Shown: positions 39,425 through 48,914 of the stretch, in pieces
How the letters are laid out: every line of letters starts with the position of its first letter
Numbering within the stretch: the stretch's first letter is position 1
Source of the DNA: Hyphomicrobiales bacterium
GTDB lineage: Bacteria > Pseudomonadota > Alphaproteobacteria > Rhizobiales > Xanthobacteraceae
Assembly (NCBI GenBank): GCA_017305555.1
Contig: JAFKKM010000009.1
Span: forward strand, 166,032-230,031
Reading direction: 5' to 3'
Length of the DNA: 64,000 nucleotides
Program-made: the position numbers and the translations under genes
Notes under the pieces: generated by a model
What the model was told of the DNA's origin: nothing
Database searches by the model: none
The model's input: the letters and a program-made list of their open reading frames with translations, nothing else

Positions 39425-42400
39425 TCAGGCCTGCGCTCCAGCGAGCGTCGCGCGCTGGTGAAACAGATCGTGGTGCGCGTTCATCCAAGACGAGAGCACC
39501 ATGCCTGGCGATTCCGGCTCGGCCGCAGCCAGGTACTGGCTGAACAAGCTGGCCAAGGATGAAAACTGATGATGATCCGATTTGGCGGACGGCGCTTCGC
39601 GTCCCCAGTTGCGACCGATAGGCCACCCGGTCAGACTGTCGGGAAGGCCGTCGTATATTCTGGGCGCTCCGATCGCCAACGAATTGACGGCGGGTGCCGG
39701 CGCTGGCGGGTCGGTCACCACAATCGTCTGCATCGCGGTCGTTGCCGCCTCGCCGGGCGTCGTGTTGCTCGCCGTCAGCGTGAGGTTATTGACCGGATGA
39801 TCCAAGCCTGCGTAGACGGAATGCAGCGTCAGTCCGCTGTTCACCTGGGCAGCGCTCAGAGTGATCGAGCTGCCGCCGAAGACGGACTGATCAATACCGT
39901 CGGTAATCGTCTCGTAGGCGGTCAAGCCTCCAATGGTGAGCGACACCGTATCGTCTGCATCGACCGGTGCGACGCGGAGTCCCAACGGGACCGATCCTCC
40001 CGCGTCAACGGTGACAGCCGTATCGCTCAGCATCAGAACCGGCGGCTCGGGTGCGGCGGTGATCTCCACCTGGGCGGTCGCCGTCTGCCACCAGCCGTTG
40101 GCGACATACTCGTTCGAAAGCCAGAACCCGTGCGGATTGGCGGGATCGGCGATCGTCGTGGAATTGATGCCCCAGCGCTGGGTAGACGATCCATTGCCCG
40201 AATCGAAGAAACCGCTGCTCGCCTGATAGAGAACCGGCGCGCTGAACGTGTTCGAGTTGTCGCCCGCGGCATGGAAGGCATAGTAGTCGCTCGGATACAT
40301 GTCCGCGCCGCTGGCCGTGAAGTTGATCAGAACGTCGCCGGCGGCGCTGACCGCGATCGACCCGTTGAACGTCGCGACGTTGTTGCCGAGCGACGCGCCG
40401 CTGATGTCGCCCTGGGCGACGAGAGTGGGACTGTTGGGATTGCTGACGTCGATCTTGAACCAATGCACCAGCGGCACGGTCGACCCGATGGGCTTCTCCT
40501 CCACCACGCCCCAGAGGAAGCCGTTCGCGAAGGCGAGGTTCTGAACGCGCTTGTCCAGCGCATCCAGCAACAGGTTGGTGCCTTTCTGCTGAGCGGTATA
40601 GGATCCGCCCTGATCGATTTTTCCGAGCGAAACCGTGTTGACCGGCCCGAAGGTCTTGCTGGCAACGTCATAGACCTGGACGGAAATGACCTGGCTGCTG
40701 CCGCTCGAGAAGCTCGATGCGTAATAGGTCTTGCCGTTGCCTCCGGCGACGACCCGGTACATCCCTTCGTTTGGCGACGTCGTCTCGCTGGCGACCACGG
40801 TGAGCGCACCGCCATTGTAGATGCCGCCACCCGTCCCGACCGTATCGCCGATGGTCCAGACCGCCGTGCCTTGCCATCCGCCGCCCGTGACGTTGTATTG
40901 AGGGGCCGTGATGTAGATGTTGCTGCCATCGACCGACACCACGGGCGTGTCGGAGACGGTCACGCGGCCGTTGATCGTGAGCGTGGTGTTGAGCGAACCG
41001 AAGTACCATCCATCGTTCGGATTCGACGTCTTGGAAACCGCGATATCGATGTTGCTGGTTGCGCCGTTCGGACCGAGATTGTCGATGGTCACGATATAGC
41101 GCTGGTTGATCGGGTCGTACACGGCACGCGGATCGAACAGCGCATTCGTTGCCGTAGCGCCCAGCAAGGAGAAGAATTGATATTTCGATTGCACCGTCGG
41201 AGATCCGCCGGTGAGATTTGTCCATTCGATCTTGCCCCCCTCCAACATCAGGATGTTGTTCGGACCGACCGCCAGCGCATTGTGTGGCGGATAGTCGGAT
41301 GTATCGGAGATGCCCGAGAACAGCGTATCGATTTCCGAGCCGCCTCCCGGCTGCGTCACCGAACCGAGGTTCAAGAGCGGAGCGTTGATGTCGTTGGACG
41401 TCAGGCCGGGAAGACCGTAGATGTTCTCGATGGTGTGGAGCAGGCTGTAGTGATTGACCGTTTGGTTGTTCTGTCGGGCCGCGACGCCTGCGCCCACGAT
41501 GATGGTGGGAATCCGATTGGTGCTGCTGCCGTCATCCTCATCCCAGGTCACCACGAGCAGGCTGTTATGGGTCCTCGCCCAATCGGCATAGGCGCTCAGG
41601 TTCGCACCAAGCCACTGATCGGCCCGCGCAACCGTGCCGTCGTGCATATCGTTGTCGACATTCGGGATCACGAAGGAAACGGTCGGCAGTTGCGTGAAAT
41701 CCGTTGGAAACTGACTGAAGTCCTTCCCGAGATTCTGCGATTCGCCAAACTGCTCCCACGGATCGTGATACCCGGTCTTGGGAGCCTCGGCGTATCCGGT
41801 GAAAGTGTACCCGGCGCGCAGCAGTTCACCCGCCAGCGTCGGCGTCGACGGAAAGAAAACCGAGTTGTCATCGGTGACGCCTTGCGTCGAGCCGGAGAAC
41901 AGCGCCAGGTAATTCGCCTGGCTCGGGTGCGCCTCCCCGCGAAAATCGGTGAAGGACATGCCTGAGGCGGCGAGCGCGTTGAGATAGGGCGCGTCGGCGC
42001 TGCCGATGATATCGCTGTAGCCCCTGTTCTCCTCAACCACCACAACGATATGGTCGTAGAATCCCGCGGAACTACTCGTCACGGTCACGGCATAGCCGGT
42101 CGACGCGGCGCTGACGTTTCCCGCCGCGTCGGTCGCTTTCGCGACGATGGTATGGCTTCCCGTCGCCAAAGGCGACGTGGTGATCGCGAAGGCGCCCGTG
42201 GTCGCGTTGGCCGTGCCGGTGCCGAGCACCGTGCTGCCGTTGCTGTCGTACAGCGTCACGGTGCTGCCGGGCTCCGCCGTGCCGTTGATCTTGGCCTGAG
42301 CAAAACTGGTGATGCCGTCGCCCTTGGTGCCGCTGTCGGTCGCGGCGTCGAGTGAGAGAGCGGTCGGCGCCGCGGGAGCGACAATATCGACGGTCACGGC

Positions 42401-44365
42401 AATGCCGGTCGACGCCGCGCCGACATTTCCCGCCGCGTCGGCCGCTTTCGCGGTAATGGCGTGGCTTCCCGTCGCCAGGGCCGACGTGGTGATCGCGAAG
42501 GCGCCCGTGGTCGCATTGGCCATGCCGGTGCCGAGCACCGTGCTGCCGTTGCTGTCGTACAGCGTCACGGTGCTGCCGGGCTCTGCGGTGCCACTAATCT
42601 TCGCCTGTGAGAAATTGGTGATGCCGTCGCCCAGCGTTCCGCTGTCGGTCGTCGAATCGAGTGCGAGGCCAGTCGGCGCCGATGGTGCCGCCGTATCGAC
42701 CCGCAAGATGCCGGCGGGATTGTAGTTCGCAGCCGCGGAAATGTCGGCCGCCCCTCCGGCGTCATCGCGGATCGTGGCACCGTTCAGATTGAGCGACGAG
42801 ACGATGAGGTCCGCAGTGTTCTGACCGGCGGCGACGGTATAGCTGAAGACCAGCGCATTGCTGCCGGAACCGCCGGTGTAACTGGCGCTGCCGCCATCGT
42901 TCAGCGCCAGCGTCGGTGAGCCGCCCGTGGTACTGACGACGACGGCTGTGCTCAAGTTGACGGTCAAGGTAACGACCTTGCCCGCATTCAGGGCGCCGCT
43001 GCCGCCGCTGATACCGGACCCGGACGTTGCGATCGATGCCACCGTCGTGTTGATGCCGGGCTTGACTTCCATCTGCGCCACGGAGGTCTGCCACCAGTTG
43101 TTGGCGACGTATTCGTTGGATATCCAGAACGCGTGCGGATTGTTGGGGTCCGCGACGGCCGTGGAATAGGCACCCCATCGCTGCGTCGTGGAGCCGTTTC
43201 CCGCATTGAAGAATCCTGAACTCGCCTGATACAGGATCGGAGCGCTGAAAGATCCGATCGGATCCGTCGCGCTCTGAAACACGTAGTAGTCCGATGGATA
43301 CATGCCCGGACCGCTGGCGGTGAAATTGATGATGATGTCACCTGCCCCGTTGACAGCAAGCGAGCCGTTGAACGTCGATACGTTGGCTCCGAGCGACGCG
43401 CCGGAAATGTCCCCCTGCGCCGCAAGCGACGGACTATTCGGATTGCTGACGTCGATCTTGAACCAGTGGATCAACGGAACGTTCGATCCCACCGGTTTCT
43501 GCTCGGCGAGCCCGTAAAGAAAGCCGTTGGAATACACCAGGCTCTGGACGCGCTTGTCGCCGGCATCGAGAAGAAGCGTGGTCCCCTGCTGCTGGGCGGT
43601 ATAGACGCCACCCTGGTCGATCTTACCGAGCGGGATGGTAGCGACCGGCCCGAACGAGTTGGAAGCCGTATCGTATGTTTGCAGCGCGACAACGATCTGA
43701 CTGCCGGTGGAGTAATCACTCGCGTAATAGGTTTTGCCGTTGTTGCCGGCCGCAACCGTGAATATCCCCTGGGCCGGTGAGGCGACCTGGTTGGCGATCA
43801 CGGTCATCGCGCCGCCGTTGTAGAGGCCGCCTCCCGCGCCCGCGGTCTTACCGATGACCCAGGACTCGGTCCCCTGCCAGCCGCCGCCGGCATTGTTGTA
43901 TTGCGGGGCGCTGATATAGATATTGTTCGCGTCCACCGAGATCGTTGCCCGATCCGACGCGGTCGCCACACCGTTGATGGTGAGGGCGGTGTTCAACGAA
44001 GCGAAGTACCAACCATTGTTCGGATTGGAATCCTTCGATACGGCAATGGCGATATTGCTGACGGCGCCGCCGGAGCCGAGATTCTCCATGATGACGACGA
44101 ACCGGCCGCTGGCCGCATCGTAAATGCAGCGCGGATCATACAGCGAATTGGTCGCCGCCGCGCCAAGCGAGCCGAAGAAGCTGTAAACCGATTGCAACGC
44201 GGCCCCGCCGCCCGTCAGGTTGGTCCACTCGATCCGCGACCCCTCCGCCATCACGATGTGGGCAGGCCCAACCGCCAGGGCGTTATGGGGCGGATAGGTC
44301 GAGGTGGTTGAAATTCCGGAAAACTGGGTGTCGATCTGCGAGGATGAGGTCATTTCAGGCTCCAC
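39425..44365 (-). CDS. giant modular secreted protein: duplicated module, Ig-like repeats, SapM/AcpA-like phosphatase
   Basis: A 1646-residue protein with no Sec signal peptide. Residues ~8-430 form a module starting IDTQFSGISTTSTYPPHNAL and rich in WQGTE, GKIDQGG and FKIDVSNPNSP segments. A linker domain (to ~560) follows, then two Bap-type Ig-like repeats (~565-765, period 103 residues). Residues ~767-1007 are a phosphoesterase: YDHIVVVVEENRGYSDI, HPSQANYLALFSGS, NDMHDG, VVTWDEDDG and NHYSLLHTIENIYGLPG match SapM/AcpA-like acid phosphatases. Residues ~1011-1437 repeat the first module (IDTLFSGISDTSDYPPHNAL). An Ig/cadherin-like domain and a ~110-residue tail end the protein. There are no RTX nonapeptides. 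It lies directly upstream of an ABC/HlyD pair and is inferred to be its cargo. Confidence 0.85.
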   Translation of the reverse strand: MEPEMTSSSQIDTQFSGISTTSTYPPHNALAVGPAHIVMAEGSRIEWTNLTGGGAALQSVYSFFGSLGAAATNSLYDPRCIYDAASGRFVVIMENLGSGGAVSNIAIAVSKDSNPNNGWYFASLNTALTINGVATASDRATISVDANNIYISAPQYNNAGGGWQGTESWVIGKTAGAGGGLYNGGAMTVIANQVASPAQGIFTVAAGNNGKTYYASDYSTGSQIVVALQTYDTASNSFGPVATIPLGKIDQGGVYTAQQQGTTLLLDAGDKRVQSLVYSNGFLYGLAEQKPVGSNVPLIHWFKIDVSNPNSPSLAAQGDISGASLGANVSTFNGSLAVNGAGDIIINFTASGPGMYPSDYYVFQSATDPIGSFSAPILYQASSGFFNAGNGSTTQRWGAYSTAVADPNNPHAFWISNEYVANNWWQTSVAQMEVKPGINTTVASIATSGSGISGGSGALNAGKVVTLTVNLSTAVVVSTTGGSPTLALNDGGSASYTGGSGSNALVFSYTVAAGQNTADLIVSSLNLNGATIRDDAGGAADISAAANYNPAGILRVDTAAPSAPTGLALDSTTDSGTLGDGITNFSQAKISGTAEPGSTVTLYDSNGSTVLGTGMANATTGAFAITTSALATGSHAITAKAADAAGNVGAASTGIAVTVDIVAPAAPTALSLDAATDSGTKGDGITSFAQAKINGTAEPGSTVTLYDSNGSTVLGTGTANATTGAFAITTSPLATGSHTIVAKATDAAGNVSAASTGYAVTVTSSSAGFYDHIVVVVEENRGYSDIIGSADAPYLNALAASGMSFTDFRGEAHPSQANYLALFSGSTQGVTDDNSVFFPSTPTLAGELLRAGYTFTGYAEAPKTGYHDPWEQFGESQNLGKDFSQFPTDFTQLPTVSFVIPNVDNDMHDGTVARADQWLGANLSAYADWARTHNSLLVVTWDEDDGSSTNRIPTIIVGAGVAARQNNQTVNHYSLLHTIENIYGLPGLTSNDINAPLLNLGSVTQPGGGSEIDTLFSGISDTSDYPPHNALAVGPNNILMLEGGKIEWTNLTGGSPTVQSKYQFFSLLGATATNALFDPRAVYDPINQRYIVTIDNLGPNGATSNIDIAVSKTSNPNDGWYFGSLNTTLTINGRVTVSDTPVVSVDGSNIYITAPQYNVTGGGWQGTAVWTIGDTVGTGGGIYNGGALTVVASETTSPNEGMYRVVAGGNGKTYYASSFSSGSSQVISVQVYDVASKTFGPVNTVSLGKIDQGGSYTAQQKGTNLLLDALDKRVQNLAFANGFLWGVVEEKPIGSTVPLVHWFKIDVSNPNSPTLVAQGDISGASLGNNVATFNGSIAVSAAGDVLINFTASGADMYPSDYYAFHAAGDNSNTFSAPVLYQASSGFFDSGNGSSTQRWGINSTTIADPANPHGFWLSNEYVANGWWQTATAQVEITAAPEPPVLMLSDTAVTVDAGGSVPLGLRVAPVDADDTVSLTIGGLTAYETITDGIDQSVFGGSSITLSAAQVNSGLTLHSVYAGLDHPVNNLTLTASNTTPGEAATTAMQTIVVTDPPAPAPAVNSLAIGAPRIYDGLPDSLTGWPIGRNWGREAPSAKSDHHQFSSLASLFSQYLAAAEPESPGMVLSSWMNAHHDLFHQRATLAGAQA
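42079..42695 (-). repeat. two tandem 309-bp repeats encoding Ig-like domains
   Basis: Matching landmarks (for example GTCACGGCA...GCCGGTCGACGC) recur at 42084 and 42393, a period of 309 bases or 103 codons. The central part around TGCTGTCGTACAGCGTCACG is identical for long runs. At protein level both copies contain GTAEPGSTVTLYDSNGSTVL. The near identity of DNA points to recent duplication or ongoing conversion. Confidence 0.85.
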
Positions 44366-45150
44366 GACGCTGTATCGGCTGTATCAATCGTCATCATTCG
44401 AAATTCACCGGAACGACAACGCCATCGATCTGCAAAGAACCAGCCGTCCGCATGTGCGAACGGTTGTCGCCCAATTCAAATTCCAACCCAGGCGCCGGTC
44501 GTGACCCTGCAGGATGTGACTCTAGCCGCGCCCAAGGCGAATCCCATGGCGAATGCGCGGTAAGCTCCCGACGTCTTTACGTCGAAATGGGTAGCACCGA
44601 AGCCATGCCGAGCTTGCACTATCGGTTGGTCACGCCGCTGGCGCAGCGAAAGAAATTGCGACGATCGACAGCTTCGCAGCGCGTCGCGCAGTGGGGTAGT
44701 CCAGAGGAGGTAGACGTCTATCGTTGCTCGATTGCTTCCGTCGCTATCGCGAGAATCCGGGCGCATCATCGCCCCCCATTCTCCGGTTCGGCGTCGATCA
44801 CATATCTCCTCGCCGCAATTTCACGCGATCGCGCAACAACGATGGCAGCGCAGTCGCTTGCGCGAGGGCCATAGGGTTACCCCTTTATTCAAATACGATC
44901 TCAACGCCGCCGTGATAGTAGTGATCTCCCGACAAGCCTCATGGTTGCAAGGTGATAACCGCGCTTCCTGCGCAGATTGGCGCTCCAAGCGGATACCACC
45001 GTGCGGCTCAATCGAGGCAAGGGCTGCGGGACCGCCCGATCAGATCAGATGGGCTGCGATCCGGCGGATGTGTTGATGAAATTCCATCTTGGCAACGGGC
45101 GCTGCCGGTGATGCCAAGACACGGGTCATGTCGAGTGCAGGAGCCGATGC
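44366..45150. promoter_or_regulatory. 785-base divergent control region (type I system 1 / polysaccharide run 2)
   Basis: No convincing gene is present. Two dyads centred on GACGT are seen: CGACGT-CTTT-ACGTCG at 44569-44584 (perfect 6+6) and the 10-base palindrome TAGACGTCTA at 44711-44720. They lie between the divergent starts of the giant protein gene and the glycosyltransferase gene and are candidate operators. Promoter hexamers are not obvious. Confidence 0.4.
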
Positions 45151-46455
45151 ATGTTGAACTCAGGATTCGACAGCGACGATCGCGGGCACCGCTTCCAATT
45201 CCGCAGCGAAGATCCGAATGAAACGCCCGGCGAGCAGCGCGATTCTCCACAGCCCCATCTCCTTTATATCGGCGGCGAAGATCACAATCTTCGCATTCCG
45301 GCGATGTGCGCCTTGCGCGACCACGGCTTCCGCATCACTGCCGTCGGAAGCGGCGATCCGGCGCCGTTCGCACGTGCGGGCATCCGCTATCGAGACTTCC
45401 AGTTCAACCGCTTCGTAAATCCGCGTGCCGACCTGGCCGCCATCAAGAGCCTTGCAAAAATTCTCATCGAGGAACGGCCCGACTTGGCGCAGAGCTTCGA
45501 TACCAAGCCATCGATATACCTGCCTTTGGCGGCGCGCCGCGCACCTGGGGTCTTGGCCATTCGCACGATCAACGGACGCGCGTTCCTCTATTCATCTCGG
45601 TCTGTCCTCGCCTTGACCCTGCGTCCGGTCTATCGCGCGCTCCACAAGCTCGCGGCTCGCACCGCCGCCGCCACGGTGTTCGAAATCAGCGACGATCGCG
45701 CATTCTTTGAACGGCACGGGATCGCCGGAAAGATGCCCGTTCTGATCAGAGGCGCGGGGGTCGATGTTGACGGTTTCGAGCAAGCGTTGGCGTCGGGACC
45801 TTCACCAGACCAGCTTCGTCGCGAACTTGACCTCGGCGACGCCGAGGTCGTGATTACCGTGACACGCATGACCAGGCAGAAGGGGATTCCCGCCCTGCTC
45901 GACGCCGCCGCGCGGGTGCATCAGGTGCGTCCCGATGTGCGATTCCTGCTTGTTGGCCCGCGTGAATCCGAAGGTCCCCTCGCCATCACGCAGGCTGAGA
46001 TCAATCGTCACGCCCCTTACGTCAAGGCGATCGGGTCGCGATCGGACATCCCCGCCTTGCTCAGGCTTGCAGATGTTTTTGCGTTTCCGACCGAGTACCG
46101 CGAAGGCGTGCCGCGGGTCCTGCTCGAGGCGGCACTCGCCGGCGTCCCCATCGTCACCACGACGATGCCGGGTTGCGCTGAAGTCATTCGCGACGGGTGG
46201 AACGGCTTGCTCGTGCCGCCGGGGGCGCCGGGCGAGCTGGCCGCGAAGATTTTCTACTTGCTCGCCGACCGGGAGAAGGGACGAGCCATGGCCGCCCGCG
46301 CCGGCGAAGATGTCCGAAGGGAATTCTCCCTCTCGACCGTCGTCGCTCACCATGCCGCGCTCTACAGGAACTTGATGGATCATCCGCCCCAAGGTCGATT
46401 GGAGAACGGAAAGCTCGCGCCTGCCGCCGAGGGTGCCACATGCGGCGCCCTTTAG
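45151..46455 (+). CDS. glycosyltransferase family 4 protein
   Basis: A 434-residue GT-B enzyme. LLYIGGEDHNLRIPAM near 37 opens the N-terminal fold; ITVTRMTRQKGIPALLDA near 232 and FPTEYREGVPRVLLEAALAG near 314 are the C-terminal GT4 landmarks, the last with the E-x7-E donor-binding pair. VTTTMPGCAEVIRDGWNGLLVPP closes the donor site (quoted in part: GCAEVIRDGWNGLLVPP). It transfers a sugar from a nucleotide donor in repeat-unit assembly. It is the only conventional glycosyltransferase visible in the island. AGGAG precedes the ATG by seven bases, and the 3' end overlaps the next gene by 16 bases. Confidence 0.92.
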   Translation: MLNSGFDSDDRGHRFQFRSEDPNETPGEQRDSPQPHLLYIGGEDHNLRIPAMCALRDHGFRITAVGSGDPAPFARAGIRYRDFQFNRFVNPRADLAAIKSLAKILIEERPDLAQSFDTKPSIYLPLAARRAPGVLAIRTINGRAFLYSSRSVLALTLRPVYRALHKLAARTAAATVFEISDDRAFFERHGIAGKMPVLIRGAGVDVDGFEQALASGPSPDQLRRELDLGDAEVVITVTRMTRQKGIPALLDAAARVHQVRPDVRFLLVGPRESEGPLAITQAEINRHAPYVKAIGSRSDIPALLRLADVFAFPTEYREGVPRVLLEAALAGVPIVTTTMPGCAEVIRDGWNGLLVPPGAPGELAAKIFYLLADREKGRAMAARAGEDVRREFSLSTVVAHHAALYRNLMDHPPQGRLENGKLAPAAEGATCGAL

Positions 46456-47351
46456 GGACATATGCGCGCATCCTGCGTGCGCCGTGGTTTGCGGTTGCGG
46501 GTCTGCTGGCCGCGGGGACCTTGCTGCTGCAAGGCCTCATGTTTCATGGAGCTGTACGCGCGGAGGCAGGCAGCGCGCTGCACTTCGCCTCCAACGGCAA
46601 CTTCGATCCAGCCGGGAATTACCTTCCCCACATCGCGGGCTTCAATCTGGCGGACGTCAATAGCCCGGCGCAACTGGATGCCCTGCCCGAGGGCGTCAAG
46701 GGGCTGGTGTGGGTCGGTCAATGCAATGGCGCGGACGCCAAGTTCGTGGATACCATCCGCCCCTTCATCGGCAACGAAAAACTGTTCGGCTTCTATTTGA
46801 TGGACGATCCGGATCCGACCGGGCAGCATTTCCCGCTTTGCACAGCAGAAAATCTGAAGGCGGAATCCGATTGGATTCACGCTAACGTTCCCGGCGCGAA
46901 GACCTTCATCCTGCTCATGACGATGACGTCGTCGCGAACGCCGTCCTTCAAGGACACTTACAACCCCGCCAACTCGCATGTCGATCTGTACGGCATCGAT
47001 CCCTATCCCTGCCGGACGGAACTGAATGGCTGCGATTACCGTCAGATCGATCGCTATGTCGCCGCGGCGGAAGCCGCGGGAGTGCCGCGCGACAAGATGA
47101 TTCCCGTCTATCAGACCTTCGGCGGCGGCCGCTGGTTCACCGACGGGGGCGGCCGCTATGTGCTGCCGAGCGCGAGCCAGATGCAGCAGATGTTGGCGCG
47201 CTGGGACACGCTCGTACCAGTCCCTGTTTTCGATTTCGCCTACAGTTGGGGAACGCAGAAGGGTGCTTCAACCCTTGCCGGATCGCCCGAACTGCAGGCC
47301 GTATTCCTACGCCGCAATGGAAAACCGACCGTTCTTGATCGAATGAATTGA
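46440..47351 (+). CDS. secreted or anchored TIM-barrel-like protein (glycosidase-like), paralogue A
   Basis: The ATG at 46440 overlaps the glycosyltransferase end and gives 303 residues; the frame open to 46197 is a shadow. The first ~40 residues have an N-terminal signal/anchor (WFAVAGLLAAGTLLLQGLMF). The rest has the alternating strand/helix look of a TIM barrel with short acidic loops: FGFYLMDDPDPTG near 115, LYGIDPYPC, IPVYQTFGGGRWF and DFAYSWGTQKG. This is inferred to be a glycoside-hydrolase-like fold, but I cannot assign a family or catalytic residues. It is ~45-50% similar by eye to the N-terminal part of the protein at 62396-63907. In a polysaccharide run it may trim or bind the polymer. 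Confidence 0.75.
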   Translation: MRRPLGTYARILRAPWFAVAGLLAAGTLLLQGLMFHGAVRAEAGSALHFASNGNFDPAGNYLPHIAGFNLADVNSPAQLDALPEGVKGLVWVGQCNGADAKFVDTIRPFIGNEKLFGFYLMDDPDPTGQHFPLCTAENLKAESDWIHANVPGAKTFILLMTMTSSRTPSFKDTYNPANSHVDLYGIDPYPCRTELNGCDYRQIDRYVAAAEAAGVPRDKMIPVYQTFGGGRWFTDGGGRYVLPSASQMQQMLARWDTLVPVPVFDFAYSWGTQKGASTLAGSPELQAVFLRRNGKPTVLDRMN

Positions 47352-47475
47352 AGGCTCCGATGGAAACCTCCCGGCAGCACCACAATCGGGAAACATGCCG
47401 ACGTGACGACAATGGTGCGGATCTCGGAAGATCCGCCACGGCGAACAATGGAGCGGCGAGTTGCGAGGCGCGCCG

Positions 47476-48822
47476 ATGATTCTGGACCTCTTGTTCGCAT
47501 TCGGGCTGCTGCTGACGCCCGCTTCGCAATTGCGGCTCGCGGGCGTGCCGATCGGGCCCGGCGAATTTTGCCTGATCGTCTGGGTAATTCTCGTACTTGG
47601 TCGCGAGGCGGCGCGCGCGCGCCTAACGTTGGCGCCGGCGTTGTCGCGGCTGCTGGTGTTCTGGTCGCTGTTTACCGTGGCGCAATGCATCGGAACGCTG
47701 ACAGCAAAGTTCATGGGCGACGAGCACGATCCGGTTTGGTTCATGCACGACGTGATGGCCTACCCTCTGTTGGCCGCCATCAGTTGCCTGAGCCTGGTCG
47801 GACCGCACCCCGAGCTTCGATTACGCCGCGTCGCCTGGCTGCTGTGCGGATTCGGCACGCCCGTCGTGGTCGCACAACTCGCCGATGCCTGGGGTTGGTA
47901 CGATCTGCCCTCGGTGGAACCCTTGTGGTGGGATCAGTTCCGCGGCTGGTCTTCCAATCCGCATCAACTTGCGGTGCTCTGCATGGTGCTTGGATTCCTG
48001 TCCCTCCATCTGGCCGAGACCACCACCAGGCCGGGCGCGAGGATCGGCGCCGTCGCCTGCGCCATTGTCCCGGTCTATGCCGGCCGGCAAACCGGAAGCG
48101 ATTCATTCACGCTCATTCTTGTCCTCGCCGGCCCCATCTTCCTCGCGTTCAAGTGCCGAACCTGGCTGTTTCTGCGCGAACGGAAAATCGGCGTCCGCTC
48201 GGGGGCAGCTTGGATACTTGCGTTGGCCTTGCCCGGAATCGTGATCTCGATCGCGCCGCTGGCCTATTCGATAACCGTGGAAGCCAGGGACTTCGCGAAA
48301 TCGATGGCACGCGAAAAGCCCGAGAATACCAAAGAAAAAACCGAACTACGCTTCGCGCTTTGGGAACAGGCAATCCGGCGCGGGGTCGAATCCGCAATGC
48401 TGGGTCTGGGCCCTGGCCCGCATCTCGAGATACCGCAATCGATCGTCTCGTCGAGGAAGATGGATGTGGTGCATCCCGATTTTGTCGAACATCCCAAACC
48501 TTCGTTCGTACCAAACTTCGAGGCGCACAATACGATGCTCGACCTTTTCACGCAGGGCGGACTCCTGATCGTTCTGAGTTTCGTCTGGCTCATCGCGGCG
48601 ACTTTCAGGTCTGCCTACCAGACCCGCGACGCGGGCCTACCGAGCCTCTTGTGCGGTCTGTGCATTTATGCGGTTGCCACCTTCCTGCTTCGACATCCGA
48701 TCTTCTGGTTCGTGATCGCGCTCTGCCTTGTCGCGGAGCCGAGACCGGTCGATCAGTTGCGATCGATAGCAGCAGGCAGAGTGCAGCGCGGCCATGCCCA
48801 CCTCGCCAACGCATTGAGCTGA
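47476..48822 (+). CDS. O-antigen ligase/polymerase-type membrane protein (Wzy/WaaL-like)
   Basis: A 448-residue polytopic protein from the ATG at 47476 (a TTG at 47461 is also in frame), with ~10-11 predicted membrane helices. The large soluble loop typical of the O-antigen ligase family lies around 255-345 and contains RFALWEQAIRRGVESAMLGLGPG, which fits the R...W...P-x-GxGxG part of the family (quoted in part: AMLGLGPGPH), and FEAHNTMLDLFTQGGLL, whose His is the usual conserved one. It should polymerise repeat units or ligate the polymer to a carrier. Confidence 0.85.
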   Translation: MILDLLFAFGLLLTPASQLRLAGVPIGPGEFCLIVWVILVLGREAARARLTLAPALSRLLVFWSLFTVAQCIGTLTAKFMGDEHDPVWFMHDVMAYPLLAAISCLSLVGPHPELRLRRVAWLLCGFGTPVVVAQLADAWGWYDLPSVEPLWWDQFRGWSSNPHQLAVLCMVLGFLSLHLAETTTRPGARIGAVACAIVPVYAGRQTGSDSFTLILVLAGPIFLAFKCRTWLFLRERKIGVRSGAAWILALALPGIVISIAPLAYSITVEARDFAKSMAREKPENTKEKTELRFALWEQAIRRGVESAMLGLGPGPHLEIPQSIVSSRKMDVVHPDFVEHPKPSFVPNFEAHNTMLDLFTQGGLLIVLSFVWLIAATFRSAYQTRDAGLPSLLCGLCIYAVATFLLRHPIFWFVIALCLVAEPRPVDQLRSIAAGRVQRGHAHLANALS

Positions 48823-48914
48823 TGAGTTCGCACCCGTGGATCCGGAGCGAGTACGGCACGAGCGGCGCAACACCGAACTGACGACGAAGATGGACCGGTC
48901 GTATGGAGGTAAAG

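Noticed and set aside
39569..41965. A 798-codon open frame on the plus strand
   Set aside because: It is wholly antisense to the giant modular gene, has an Arg/Gly/Val-biased composition and resembles no protein; it is a by-product of GC-rich codon use.
39425..44365. RTX calcium-binding repeats in the giant protein
   Set aside because: I looked for GGxGxDxUx nonapeptides and found none; the Gly-rich stretches are in Ig-like or module sequence.
47403..48881. A 492-codon open frame on the plus strand
   Set aside because: It is a shifted-frame shadow of the O-antigen-ligase-type gene, which has clear membrane helices in its own frame.
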